DNA of 64,000 nt. Origin: Epiperipatus broadwayi (Eukaryota; Onychophora; Udeonychophora; Euonychophora; Peripatidae). This document shows positions 1 through 11,036 of this stretch, in pieces. The translations under genes were made by a program, and so were the position numbers. The notes beneath the pieces are model-generated. The model was given only the letters and a program-made list of their open reading frames with translations. It had not been told where the DNA came from and searched no databases. The stretch is taken from positions 5,663,717-5,727,716 of the forward strand of contig JAQFVV010000056.1 in NCBI GenBank assembly GCA_028023455.1, given 5' to 3'. Positions within the stretch are counted from its first letter, which is position 1. Every line of letters starts with the position of its first letter.

Positions 1-1010
1 TATATGTAAGTTCTAACAAATATGTAAAATTATATGTATATATATACTGATATTGATAAGAATATATATAAAAAAAAAATAAAGACAGTAGCTTCTATTT
101 TTCTAAATCAATTCAAGTTGAGATAGGAATGCAAAACTGAATGAACTTGTTAAAAGTAAAATACAAAGTTTTATTTTAAATCTTCTTCCTTGCAGGCTAT
201 TTCGTGTACGCAAATATATATAAACTGGATTCGATAATTATTTATACTTCATTCAGATATTGTTTTTGCTAAATGGTTGACCTTTTTAATATTCTTTTTC
301 AAAGCTTTCTCAAGACTGCTTCCAGATAGCAACAACTTCTCAGTGGAAGCTTTAATCAACCAGAAAATCCCATTTCAAATAACAAGATTTGCTAGAGGGG
401 AGTCTAAATGATAAAAACAAATTTGCAATCAGAAAAGCAGATAAACTTTTAATAATAATGATTTTTATAAAAATTAATTTTGAATAAATGTATATGTATT
501 TACTAACACTGTTAATAAAGCTATTTAATAATTCTTTTATTGACAAAATTACGGATAAGTTTAATATTTATAAAAAATTGAATATTTCGTTGAAACAGAT
601 TATAATGAAGCTATATATGCGCACACATATATACTTCATGTTCGCATATAAAAAAGACTACTATAAAATTTAAGTTAAAAAATTCTAATACATTTTTATA
701 AATAAAAATTAAATATCTATTATAAATGTACAGGTATAATTAATTATAAAGTTATTTTCTGTTAAATACAAAATATTTTTCTCAAATTTAAAAAAGATAA
801 TGGATTCTAAATTTAACTTAAAAATAATTTAAAAGAAAAAGGTGTTTTCCTTTTAAAAATAAAACAAAGATGAAAATGGCACTCTAGGAAAAGTAATTAA
901 AATGCATGTAAATAGATTACTAGATTAAAATTTAGGTGATAAGTGATTAAAATAATTTAACTAAAAAGTTTAGTAATTTTTTTTTAAAAATTCCCACTCA
1001 AAAATAACAG
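1..1010. other. AT-rich sequence, no gene seen
   Basis: Long A/T runs. The short open frames are low-complexity, rich in K, I, N, Y and F, with no recognisable motif. No structured repeat was found. Confidence 0.6.
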
Positions 1011-1018
1011 CACGCAAA

Positions 1019-1748
1019 CAGAGACGGATCAAGCCAAATGGGGTCCCCAAGCGGTAAAAATTTCGGGGTCCTCAAACTCAAGTTAGAAAAAAAAAATTCA
1101 AGAAAACTCTCATTAAGTTATTAACAAAAAGAAAAATAATCAAAAATTTCATACCATAACACACAATTCTTACATGAATTTCAGTCTTCCTTTATTTCTT
1201 GCAAATTCTTCAATTATTTTTGTAGTGTCAATTCAGCTTGAAATTTCCTGCTCTATATACAGAATGGCCATTAATCTTTCTTCTCCCATAGTAGTCTTTA
1301 AATAATTTTTTGCATGCTTTAAAACAGAAAACAATCTTTCTCCTGATGCATTACATAAGGGAATTGTTAGAAAAATTTCCAATAATAACTCAACATTCAG
1401 AAATATGCAAGACAATTCTTTGATGGCTCGATAGATGTCTGATGTGGTTTTTATGGTATCCTCATTTTCTTTTAGAAATACTAAAAAAGGATGAAATTCA
1501 TCTGCAAAATTACAAACATCAATGCCACATTTTTGTAAATATCCTTAAACTTTTTTATTAAGTTCTTTTTTTCTTCTATTGATAAATTCCAATCAAAAAA
1601 TATTCACATTATAGGAGAGTTTATTGTATATATAAAAAAATAATTTTGCTCAAATCCTAAAGAAAAGACATTTTAAAAGCTCGAGACCCCTTAGAATTCT
1701 GGGACCCTATGCAGCCACTTAGTCTACTTACTGCTTAATCTGCGTCTG
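1019..1748 (-). mobile_element. hAT-superfamily DNA transposon remnant
   Basis: A compact element bounded by imperfect terminal inverted repeats: the left end reads CAGAGACGGATCAAGC and the complement of the right end reads CAGACGCAGATTAAGC. The 8 bases before it (CACGCAAA, 1011-1018) resemble the 8 after it (TGTGCAAA, 1749-1756), differing by three transitions, as expected of an aged 8-bp hAT target duplication. It is far shorter than an autonomous hAT (usually 2.5-4 kb) and keeps only the C-terminal end of the transposase, on the minus strand. It is an internally deleted, immobile copy. Superfamily is secure from the encoded protein; exact ends are inferred. Confidence 0.75.
1233..1590 (-). 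pseudogene. hAT transposase C-terminal fragment (dimerisation domain)
   Basis: The last ~60 codons before the TGA read as a hAT C-terminal dimerisation domain: NASGERLFSVLKHAKNYLKT followed by TMGEERL. This matches the hAT pattern N-A-S-x-E-R-x-F-S-x-L-K ... M-x-x-E-R-L seen in transposases and domesticated ZMYM/ZBED-type proteins. The same frame extends upstream to about 1590, broken by one TAA near 1547, so the real fragment is longer than the ATG-initiated frame. The catalytic DDE and BED-finger parts are absent. It should be non-functional. Family assignment is confident; a domesticated gene is excluded by truncation and the stop. Confidence 0.8.
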
Positions 1749-1756
1749 TGTGCAAA

Positions 1757-4080
1757 TAAGGTATTGGTCAAGTAAATTCAGACCTCAGCAAAAGTAATAG
1801 AGTTATCTATACCCAATAGTTCAAAGGATTCAAATGACAGATCAATCCAAATTTAACAGATAACTCCAAATCATATAAATAGTGCTGGAAATTATGTTCA
1901 TGATTATCTTTCTATTATTCTATATTGATAGTGTCAGTGATTATTATTCTGTGTTCTTATTAAGATTATTCTATCGTTGGTCTTTTATTTTTATTATTAT
2001 GCAATAATATCTGCTAGTTCCAGAAAGTCTAACATGCAAGGGTAGAGAAACTGTTATCGGTCTTGCTCTGTCAAACTGGCAGAAGGCAAGTTGAAGCCCC
2101 ATTACTCAGTCCCAAAAGAGAAGCCATCTGCATATGTGGAACCATCCAAATATGTGTCTACTATGTATCCATTTTAGAAGAGAAAAAGTCTGAGGTCTAA
2201 TGCTACAGGAAAAACCAGCTGCCAAATCAAGATATAATTAGTATCTATACATCCAAAATGAACATGAAATAGTGATTTAAACCTTCACCCACCATAGAAT
2301 GGTTTTAAAGAATCAACATCACCAATATATAGTAAAGAGTGAACCTGAACTTTAAAAAAAAAAGAATTTAGAAGTTGAAGTGAGGAGATATAAGAGTTCT
2401 GAAAAAGATTGCTGGGGGAATCAAAACTGTAAATTGTAAAAGAGGATGGTGAATAAAGCCCAGTGTAACAATAGTAAAGTGCATGAATGATTTAGTATTA
2501 TATTGTAGCTTTTGAAAAAAAAACAAGTATAAACTTTAAACTAATCTTTAATTAATTATTGTCTCCTATTTAATGAAACATGATAATGAATAGTTAGGTA
2601 ATTAATCTGTTTATAAGCAAATATGGCAAGAGATTGCAGTTGGTTCTATTTAAATACCATGTCACAAATTAGTTAAAGTTAATGTTAATTAGTTTCTAAA
2701 AAGACAATTAGCTTGTAATCACAGTTTCTTGCCATGCTATTAAAAGAAGTATATTAGTTAAATCATTGTTTCCACTTTATGTAAAAGATTAATATATTAA
2801 AGCAGTAAATTTATTAAATTATGGATGGAAATCAATTGCTGCATAGACAAGCTAGACTAGAATCTATTAAGTAAATGTAAGTTTTAGCTAACTAGTCTTA
2901 TATTTAAATTATTAATTTTGATAAGAATATATGGCTGGTATCCATCAATTCAGATTATGAGTTACATCTGATTCTCATTCCTATGTAATGCATTAGTATT
3001 AGATGATTGGAACATCATTTGTGACTTCTGATCACTTACACTCATTAACTTATTTTGTTTAAACAGTGATATGCAGTAGATAATCAATACCTATCATATG
3101 TCATCCATTTTACTTTCATACATGTTTGTATAGTGATATATATGCAATTGCCAGCCACTGGATGCCAAATATGCTGTAGAAGTTCAATTCCTACCATAGG
3201 CATATAATCTTTCCATGTATGCATTATTATATAACCATTATATTACAGCTATAAATTCCTGTATTTTACAATTATTTTATTACCTATTGCATACAATAAC
3301 ATAACCTGTAATTGATCACAACAGTCAAGTAGTAAGATCAGCCTTAAGTTATAAGCATGTATCAGTTAACATTAGAACAGCGAATATGAAAGTCGAGAGT
3401 AGTTAGGTGTCTTCTATAGATTGGAATCCATTCAAACAATTAATGTTAATAGTATTCTAAAAAGTAACAGGTATTTTAAATCCATATACCACCACATACT
3501 ATATCTATGCATACATTAATTTATAAATTAATTGATTAAAATCATGCCAATTCCTGTAACTGTAATAACTTATTATTTTAACCTTTCTATAATCTGTGGC
3601 CATGACTATTTTCTATTCTAATTATTTTATTTCATTTTTAAATTCATATGTTATGGTATGCCATAATTTCAAAGAAGAGAATAATTATTTTTTCAAAAAG
3701 ACAATTAGAGGCTCTCTGGTGTAATGTTCTCATTGCTTTTTAGCTGATGTAAATCACTACTTTGAAATCTATTCTAAGAGATAACAACAGATTGCTATGC
3801 ATTCATTGTTATCTATATTTAATTACTTAATACGTATTAGTCTGTTATTAAGATTTGTGAATTATTATTATATCTCTTAGTTAGATACCGGCCAGGGATG
3901 ATCCTATAGGCATATTTATAAATGTATAATGCCCAAAATATGCTTTCTTCTCCCTAGTTTCATCATAAATAAATATATATAGATTCAAAACCTATCCAAA
4001 ACTATTGTTGAAAGTCTTTTATTTTTAAATATTGATGAAATTTAGTATTATACATTTTTTATATTTTTGAAAAGTAGGTT
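1757..4080. other. No gene supported; unique AT-rich sequence
   Basis: Somewhat more complex than the flanks. About 44 open codons after a stop run roughly 2044-2172 on the plus strand (including KPHYSVPKEKP) and could be a decayed coding scrap, but no family is recognised. No terminal repeats or tandem structure were found. Confidence 0.5.
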
Positions 4081-4194
4081 AATTAGGTTTTTTGTTTGTT
4101 GATACTCTGTGAAATAGTGCTGAAAATCAGAGGAATTTTTTTAAAAAGTGTAGTGCAATTCATTTTCCCTTCCATTTTTCTAATTATTGCTTTG

Positions 4195-4700
4195 TTTTAA
4201 TTCATAGGTTTTTGAAAATAGCATTCATGATTGTTTTTTTAAAATGTAGTGCAGTTCATGTGAATATTTTTTTGATTTATTTTATAAGCTTTTGAAAAAA
4301 GCATTAAATAGCATTTTGTTCGATTTCTTGTTTTAGTAATTTGTATTTTACTTATTTTTAATCGATTTCTTCATGTGGAGAGTGGTGGCGCTTTTGAAAA
4401 TAGCATTTATGATGGAAAAAAGGATTAAATAGTTTTTGATTTATTTCTTAGATTTCTTCATATGGGGGGGGGTTGTGTGCTCTGGAAAATAGCATTAAAT
4501 AGCATTTAGCATATGTTATGTTTTTTAGATTTATTATTATAGTTTTTGATTTATTTTATAGGCTTCTAGAAAATAGCAAAAAATAGCATTTTCTTCAATT
4601 TCTTATTTTTGTAATTTGTACTTTTGAGCGATTTCAGAGATTTATTGCCTTAGGTATTTTAATGTTTGATTTATTTCATAGGCTTTTGAAAATAGCATCT
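4195..4700. repeat. Degenerate repeat with recurring GCTTTTGAAAATAGCAT motif
   Basis: Variants of the motif AGGCTTTTGAAAATAGCAT recur near 4205, 4286, 4389, 4480, 4560 and 4680, at 80-120-base spacing, each followed by T-rich sequence. It looks like an eroded tandem array leading into the cleaner 81-bp repeat at its right edge. Confidence 0.6.
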
Positions 4701-5140
4701 TCTTCGATTTCTTGTTTTTGTAATTTGTATTTTAGAGCAATTTCAGAGATTTCTTCATGTTGCCTGAGGCATTTTAATTTTACAGCAATTTCTTGTTTTT
4801 GTAATTTGTATTTTAGAGTGATGTCTGAAATTTCTTCATGTTACCTTAGGTGTTTTAATTTTACAGTGATTTCTTGTTTTTGTAATTTGTATTTTAGAGC
4901 GATTTCAGAGATTTCTTCAAGTTGCCTTAGGCATTTTAATTTTACAGCGACTTCAGTGATTTCTTGATTTTGTAATTTGTATTTGAGAGTGATTTCAGAG
5001 ATTGCTTCATGTTGCCTTAGGCATTTTAATTTTATAGCGATTTCTTGTTTTTGTAATTTGTATTTTACAGCGGTTTCAGAGATTTCTTCATGTTGGCATA
5101 GGTATTTTCATTTTACAGTGATTTCAGTGATTTATTCTCT
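4625..5140. repeat. 81-bp tandem minisatellite, about six units
   Basis: The marker TTCTTGTTTTTGTAATTTGT starts at 4709, 4790, 4871, 4961 and 5042 (with changes in the 4961 copy), a period of 81 bases except for one 90-base step caused by a 9-base insertion (CTTCAGTGA). Because 81 is 27 codons, the plus strand stays open for much of the array and yields a repeated pseudo-peptide containing SCFCNLYF. The openness follows from the period; there is no start context, and codon use matches the noncoding T-rich sequence. It is read here as satellite, not gene. Confidence 0.85.
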
Positions 5141-5162
5141 AGAAATTTATCCCATGTATGGT

Positions 5163-5420
5163 TCTTGATGGGTACTGCAGCATTGAATGCACAGAAGCAG
5201 CAGTCTATGGTTCTTTGCTGGAGCTTTGAATCATAAAGCCAGACCCACTTCTGTATTCACTAGACTGCTTACATGTGGACAAGACAGCTGCTTGCCTGGA
5301 ACAATTCTAGACAGAAGAGAGCTCCTGTAATGCCAACAAACCTGATTCTTTGACTGATAATGACAATCTTAGACTATACTTTCCTGATGAACTAAAAACC
5401 ATGCTTGCCAAGAGTTGATG
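5163..5420 (+). pseudogene. Possible decayed coding fragment, unrecognised
   Basis: A patch of clearly higher GC than its surroundings. One plus-strand frame has protein-like composition, including SLDCLHVDKTAACLEQF and, after a TAG, DNDNLRLYFPDELKTMLAKS, interrupted by two stops and ending in TGA near 5418. No family was recognised. It could be a remnant of a processed gene copy or of a transposon protein; chance is possible because only ~85 codons are involved. No poly-A tail or target duplication was identified. Confidence 0.3.
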
Positions 5421-5429
5421 AAGATGCAG

Positions 5430-5960
5430 GTATATATGTATGCTGCTGTTTATCTATACATGCAAGGAACCACAGACAAACACATTGTGTTGAATATTTA
5501 TAACATGAGTTATTTTAAACAATTCATTTTTAAAAATGGCATTCTAAAAAGAAAGATATATAATATAGAATACTTTTGTTTAAAGTTGTTCATTGAGAAA
5601 ATAAAATGACATTTTGAAACTTATATATAATTAAAGATAACCTGTGATTGTGAGACATACATAGAATATTATTTTAAAATCTACTTTTTTAAAAATAATG
5701 CAAATAAAATTTTGACTAAATGAAATGATTCAATTCATTGACCAAAACAAATCTTTTAGATTAATTTAAAGATAATTCTAAAAGTGTTATAATTAATTAA
5801 GAGACACTGATAAAAAATTTTTTTTCTAAGCTATCTTGACTATGCTTTTTTAAAAAAAAGAGAAAAAAGAAAGCTGTAATAGAGTTTGACAAACTGATTT
5901 TTTTATTGGTATAAACATATATATGTGAATTTTATGTACATTCAAAATAGAATTAGTAAT
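5430..5960. other. AT-rich sequence, nothing recognised
   Basis: The open frame at 5415-5609 is low-complexity and unsupported. Confidence 0.5.
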
Positions 5961-5967
5961 TATAAAT

Positions 5968-6195
5968 ATTAATGTCATGTGCAAAATGTTAATATTTAAT
6001 TTTCAAGCAGCTATTAATATATATATATAATAAACAATAAAGCAAGTCACAGACATCTTATTATAGAATATATACACAAATGTACATTATAAAAGTCTTT
6101 ATAAAACAAATCACAGTGTGTCATGTGCAAAATGTTTAATTTTCAAGCAGCTATTAATATATATAATACATAATAAAGCAAGTCATATATCGAGT
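5968..6195. repeat. Direct repeat, two ~75-bp copies 148 bp apart
   Basis: The block GTCATGTGCAAAATGTT ... TTTCAAGCAGCTATTAATAT ... AATAAAGCAAGTCA occurs at about 5973 and again at about 6121 with small indels. The second copy is followed by unrelated sequence. Confidence 0.75.
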
Positions 6196-6284
6196 GATAT
6201 ATCCCCACACAATAAGTTATTAAAAAAATTAACTTTCATTCAAATATTATTTATTATTTTTTTAAGAATATAAAATCAACTACA

Positions 6285-6515
6285 GTCAATAAATGTTGGT
6301 TTATTTAAAGAATAAGTACTTATTGACAAGAGAGATCCTGTGTCACAACTAGTTAGAAACAAAAAAAAAAAACTTCCTCTTTCCTGTGATATGTAACTTA
6401 AACTTGTGCACATAAAATTCTAACTTAAAAATCAGGCTTGCAATAAAACCAAGTCCTGGAATTCAAGCATTATCAATAAATGTTGGTTTACTTAAAGAAT
6501 AAGCTCTAAGACAAT
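6285..6515. repeat. Interspersed repeat, two direct copies (~187 bp apart)
   Basis: TCAATAAATGTTGGTTTA followed by TTTAAAGAATAAG-like sequence occurs at about 6288 and about 6475. The sequence before the second copy (ACCAAGTCCTGGAATTCAAG) resembles the foldback family at 59.7-60.3 kb (ATCAAGTCCTGATTTAAACA ... GTGTTGGTTTA), so these are probably members of one dispersed family. Confidence 0.6.
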
Positions 6516-6519
6516 CTAT

Positions 6520-8018
6520 GCTTTTAAAACATTTATTGATAGAAGAGTGAATGACTATTCTACAATATTCGTAAATATAGATAAATACAAGAAAATTCCC
6601 ATTACATTTTCTAAATTTGCATGTATAATTATGCATATATAATCATGCTATAAAAACGTTCATACAACTGAGGGATCTTTTATGACTATTATCGCCATCA
6701 AGAATGTGAACTATATTCATATAATAATTCTCTTCCACCACTACACATTGTTACATATGTGGCATGCATAATCTATCTGTCCTTAAATCTATCTATTAAA
6801 TTATTTAATCTGGGCTAGATCTTTATTATAACAATAATATGGTAGCATAGATTTTAAATATCTGACGAATTATTGGAAATAAAATGCATAGGAATATTTG
6901 CAGATTAATCATATTCTGTTTTAATAACTAATATTAAATATATAATTATTTTTTAAATTAATACAAAACAGGATACTTCTATCAAAGATCAGGCACTTAC
7001 AGAATATTTGTTTACTATTATTAATACAGCATATAGATATATAAAACCTTATAAAAACTTATAATAGATTGATTACAATTTTTATTAAAGATTAATTACA
7101 AATAAAAAAAAAAAAATCAAATCTTCCAATCATGCAAACCTATATGAAAACTACCATTATCTAAAAATTTTATTACCGCCGAATAAACTATTGAAATAAT
7201 TTTTGCCTCAAGAATATTTTTTTCTAAAAAAAAAAAAAAAGCGCAATTAAAACTGTAAGAGTTTTGACGACAACATTTAATAATAAACAGAAGGCTAGGG
7301 AAATAAGCAGCAGGACAGAAATGTCTTTTTAAACTAATACATCTCAATTGCTTTAATTTGATCACATAGCTGTCTTTAAAGACTATGCAATTTATTTGAT
7401 AAACTTCAAAATGAAGAAAAAAAAATAGCAACTCAACAATGAATTTCAAACAAACAGTATGTGGCATATTCCCTGAAGTTGCTGGAATCAATCTGCTATA
7501 CCTGTCCCACACCCCATACAGATCTAATGACAGGTTAGTTTATAAGACAATTTAAATAGACTGACCTTCCTTTTTTCATCATAAATCTTTTGTAAATTCA
7601 TTATTGATAATAAAATAATTCAATTTTAAAGATACACAAAGCTATTAAAAAAAGTCAAAGGCTTTTCTAATGCTTTTTTTTTTTTTTAATTCTCCGCTAA
7701 AAATTAAAATAACCATTAACAATTATATTTAAATTCATTAAGTACAATCATTTAAGAGAATAAATTTGAATTTAATGAATTATTTAAGCCATTAAATAGC
7801 TAAAGCAAGCATACACATACAAAAAGCAAATAATTATCTTTTTAATTATTTTTAAAGAATCTAATATATAAACACACAGTTTAATCTATTGTGATTTTTA
7901 ATATAGATAATAATTATTAAAATTTTATCAAAAATAGAGCTTAAACATATTCAGAAACACTATCTTTATGAAACTGTATATTTAACATGATTGAGTTTAA
8001 GTGCAGCATATACGTATA
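6520..8018. other. AT-rich sequence, no supported gene
   Basis: A 131-codon minus-strand frame (7117-7512) is the longest here but crosses A-runs, has no recognisable domain and is not supported as a gene. Several homopolymer runs are present. Confidence 0.5.
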
Positions 8019-8026
8019 GTGTAGAG

Positions 8027-8495
8027 CAGGGTGGCCAACAAGTCGATCGTGATCCACCGGTCCATCGCAAAGCCAATTTTGGTCTATCGCGAGGCCAATC
8101 TAGCAAGAGCTGCCGGGTAACGAGTGAAACCAATTAAGTCAAGATTTTCAAGTTTTTTTGTTGTTGTTATTTTTGTTCTAAATTATTTTTCAATTCTAGA
8201 TAGGTGAAGTCCACTAAGTCGTATCATTAATGAAAATAATATTTTTAATCTTGACTTAATGTAGCTAATTTAAATTAATAAATATTGTTAATAAATTACT
8301 CATGTTGCTTTAATTCCCCCCGACATGTGTTTTTTGGCCTATTAAATGATTATTATTTTTACTAGGTAGATATATAAAAGTAGTATGTATTTCACACCTC
8401 CCTCCATTTAGACTATGCCTACGACAACAAGTCAATCGCAACACATTTTAAAAATAAAAAGTAGATCTTATGAACACAAAAGTTGGCCACCCCTG
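8027..8495. mobile_element. hAT-type MITE with 8-bp target duplication
   Basis: A 469-bp non-autonomous element. The left end CAGGGTGGCCAACAAG pairs with the right end ...GTTGGCCACCCCTG, giving ~14-bp terminal inverted repeats of the CAGGGGTGGCCAAC type common to hAT elements. It is flanked by GTGTAGAG (8019-8026) and GTGTAAAG (8496-8503), an 8-bp target duplication with one mismatch. The GC-rich left part carries repeated GATCG/TCGCGA words, unlike the AT-rich surroundings. No transposase is encoded, so movement would have needed a hAT transposase in trans. Confidence 0.88.
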
Positions 8496-8503
8496 GTGTA
8501 AAG

Positions 8504-10235
8504 TATATATATAAACGCACGTAAACTTTGAATGAGATTCCTTACAAAGTATTCATTTGTTATTTAACACTCGTAAAAGCGCATGTACAATAGCTGTAAA
8601 AGGCTGATATTTAATGTATTACAATTATAAACATCGCTCTATATAAATAGATGCTTATTTACAAAGAAGATTGTAATCTTTTCCCAATTATCTTAAAAAA
8701 AAAAAGAATGACCACCCTATCAATCACAGGAGAGTTGTGAAAAAGTTTACTAGCATTCTTGATTTATTCATATTTTTAATGAATGGATTTATGTGTCGTT
8801 GGTTCGTTAGCAAATATTTCAATTTTACAATTTAAATGAAAGTTACTTTTTCATGACATTCACATTTCATTTTTGACGAGGATTGGCCGAATAATTTTCG
8901 TAAAATAGTTTATTTCAAAATGAAAACGATTCCTGAGGAATCTTTTGGCATGATTGCTCAGCTTGAACTTATCAAATCTGAGTTTTAAATAATTTCCAAT
9001 ACTACTGATCAAATAAATTAAAAATAAATATTTAAATGATTTACTGTTCAAATATTTATGAAAACTTGAAGTAACAAAAGTGGAAGAGCTGAAACCATAA
9101 TTTATGAATCATAAGCTCCAGATTCTATTACTTTATGATTGTATTAAATCATACTAATCACTTTAAACATAAAGAAAAAAAAAGATCTTACTCACATCTA
9201 CTCACAATCTGCAGCTGATTAACATTTATCATTGCTAAATTTTATTGAAAACCTATTCTGATATATATTTTAATGTTATTGGCATTTGTAGCTTAGAGAC
9301 AAATACTTTTTTTTAAATAAATTATTACATGCCTTGAGTGTAAGTAAAAAAAAAAAGGAATGATTAGTTATTTGTTACAGCAGATCCAGAGACCTTTAGT
9401 CTATCACTTTAATATTATATCAAATTGCATAGAAAAAGTGACTAGTCATCCATAACATTCAAGCACCAAAAGTTACAAGTTAAACTTAAATCCAGATATC
9501 TTTAGCTTCTGTATTCATTATTCTATCACTGCACCAAACATCAGAAACAAAATATAGTTAATCATTTGAAAACTCATGTGATATAAGTGCATCAGATATG
9601 AAAAGATGAGTTTTGATTCAGCAAATTATAACTCTTGCATTTATCACACTTATATTAAACAGTGCAAAGAAGAAATGAAAAAATAGCACATAAGAAATTA
9701 AACCTGTGCTTACTGGTAAAAACTTAAGTATTTAGGCAACCGCTTTAAAGAAAAAAATAATGCAATTATCATTGGACTCACAATTACATATAAGATCCAA
9801 CACTTTCAAACAAAACTAGAAAAACTGATATGCAAAAATTGAAAATATTTTCTAAAAAATTAGTATACATAGATTTTAGAAATAACATTTTATTTTCAGA
9901 AAGTATGATGAAAATCCTGAAAAAACCTCACACCATTAATTTTTGGAGCAACTTATGTGAAATGTTAGTAAATAAACTAACATCAAGATCCTGATGAGTG
10001 AGTGATAACAAAATCAATAAAATGAATAGCAAAAAAAAATACTTGAGTAAAACTTATTGTTAATATCAAACTGAATGGATGAATAATTTTTTAATACGAG
10101 CAATGTACATTTCCAAAGACTTGTGATATATAATGAAGAACTCCAAATATTATTTGACAAATTTAGCCTATTTTGTTTGATATTAGGCTTACTAATCTGA
10201 ATTATGGATTATTACAATTTTTCCATATTTTCTTT
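8504..10235. other. AT-rich sequence, no gene seen
   Basis: Only short low-complexity frames; no inverted repeats or RNA genes recognised. Confidence 0.5.
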
Positions 10236-10237
10236 TT

Positions 10238-10470
10238 ATATAGGGTATATGAGCACAGACTTTCACATGCCCCACCACTTTCCACACTATCTCATAACAC
10301 GGATACACTTGAACACATGTGTTCAAGTGTATCCGTGTTATGAGATAGTGTGGAAAGTGGTGGGGCATGTGAAAGTCTGTGCTCATATAATGTGTTCAAG
10401 TGTATCCGTGTTATGAGATAGTGTGGAAAGTGGTGGGGCATGTGAAAGTCTGTGCTCATATACCCTATAT
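10238..10470. mobile_element. Perfect palindromic element, three copies of an ~80-bp unit
   Basis: The unit runs from ATATAGGGTATATGAGCACA to TTGAACACA. It is present once forward (10238-10317) and then twice in reverse complement (10318-10389, 10390-10470), with no mismatch seen over ~70 bases. The outer ends form inverted repeats (ATATAGGGTATATGAGCAC / GTGCTCATATACCCTATAT) beside TA-rich sequence. Forward and reverse halves would fold into a long hairpin. The two overlapping open frames here (10192-10416) simply read through the palindrome. Perfect identity implies recent formation or gene conversion; an assembly error is a possible alternative. Confidence 0.85.
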
Positions 10471-10479
10471 TACATATAT

Positions 10480-11036
10480 AGACATAGGTATATAATAAGC
10501 CTGTGTGTTTCAGTTATATTTTCTTTTTTTAAAACTAAATTTTAAGTATAAATACACACAATACAAAAATTTGAAAGGGGGGGTATCAAAAAGATATTTC
10601 CATATCTAGCAATAATTTGGACGAACAAACTCAAATTTTTTTCTCTAATAATTTTTAGTTTGTTTTTAGTATTGATTAGATATTTAAACAATATTATTTT
10701 TAATTTTGTCAATATTATTTCACACTAATATATATATATATATATATATAAGGTTGCCTTGATAACAGTTTGAAATTGTTGATTGTTATTGATATTGGGA
10801 TTGTCTAAGTGTTGACTGGTTTTTAATATATATATGAACTATGTACAATGTTGGTTTAATTTATGTTACTACATGACATAATATTAAATCAATCTTCACA
10901 CAAATGTTTCTCAATGGCAATTAAAACAGCATCACTCTTATCTAAATAAAATTAATACAATTTACTTGATATGAAACTGTGGCACATAAATTAGTAGTAA
11001 ATAATTCAGCATATTTACAATGACTCAATACTATAT
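10480..11036. other. AT-rich sequence with a (TA)n run
   Basis: Contains a TA-dinucleotide run at about 10729-10750. No gene or organised repeat seen. Confidence 0.5.

Noticed and set aside
4662-5168. Two plus-strand frames as a repeat-protein gene
   Set aside because: The frame is open because the satellite period is a multiple of three; there is no start context, and composition matches the noncoding repeat.
7117-7512. 131-codon minus frame as a gene
   Set aside because: It crosses an A-run giving poly-Phe, has no domain or homology I recognise, and AT-rich codon use equals the background.
10192-10416. Overlapping frames on both strands with identical peptides
   Set aside because: The identity of the two peptides is produced by the perfect palindrome, not by coding.
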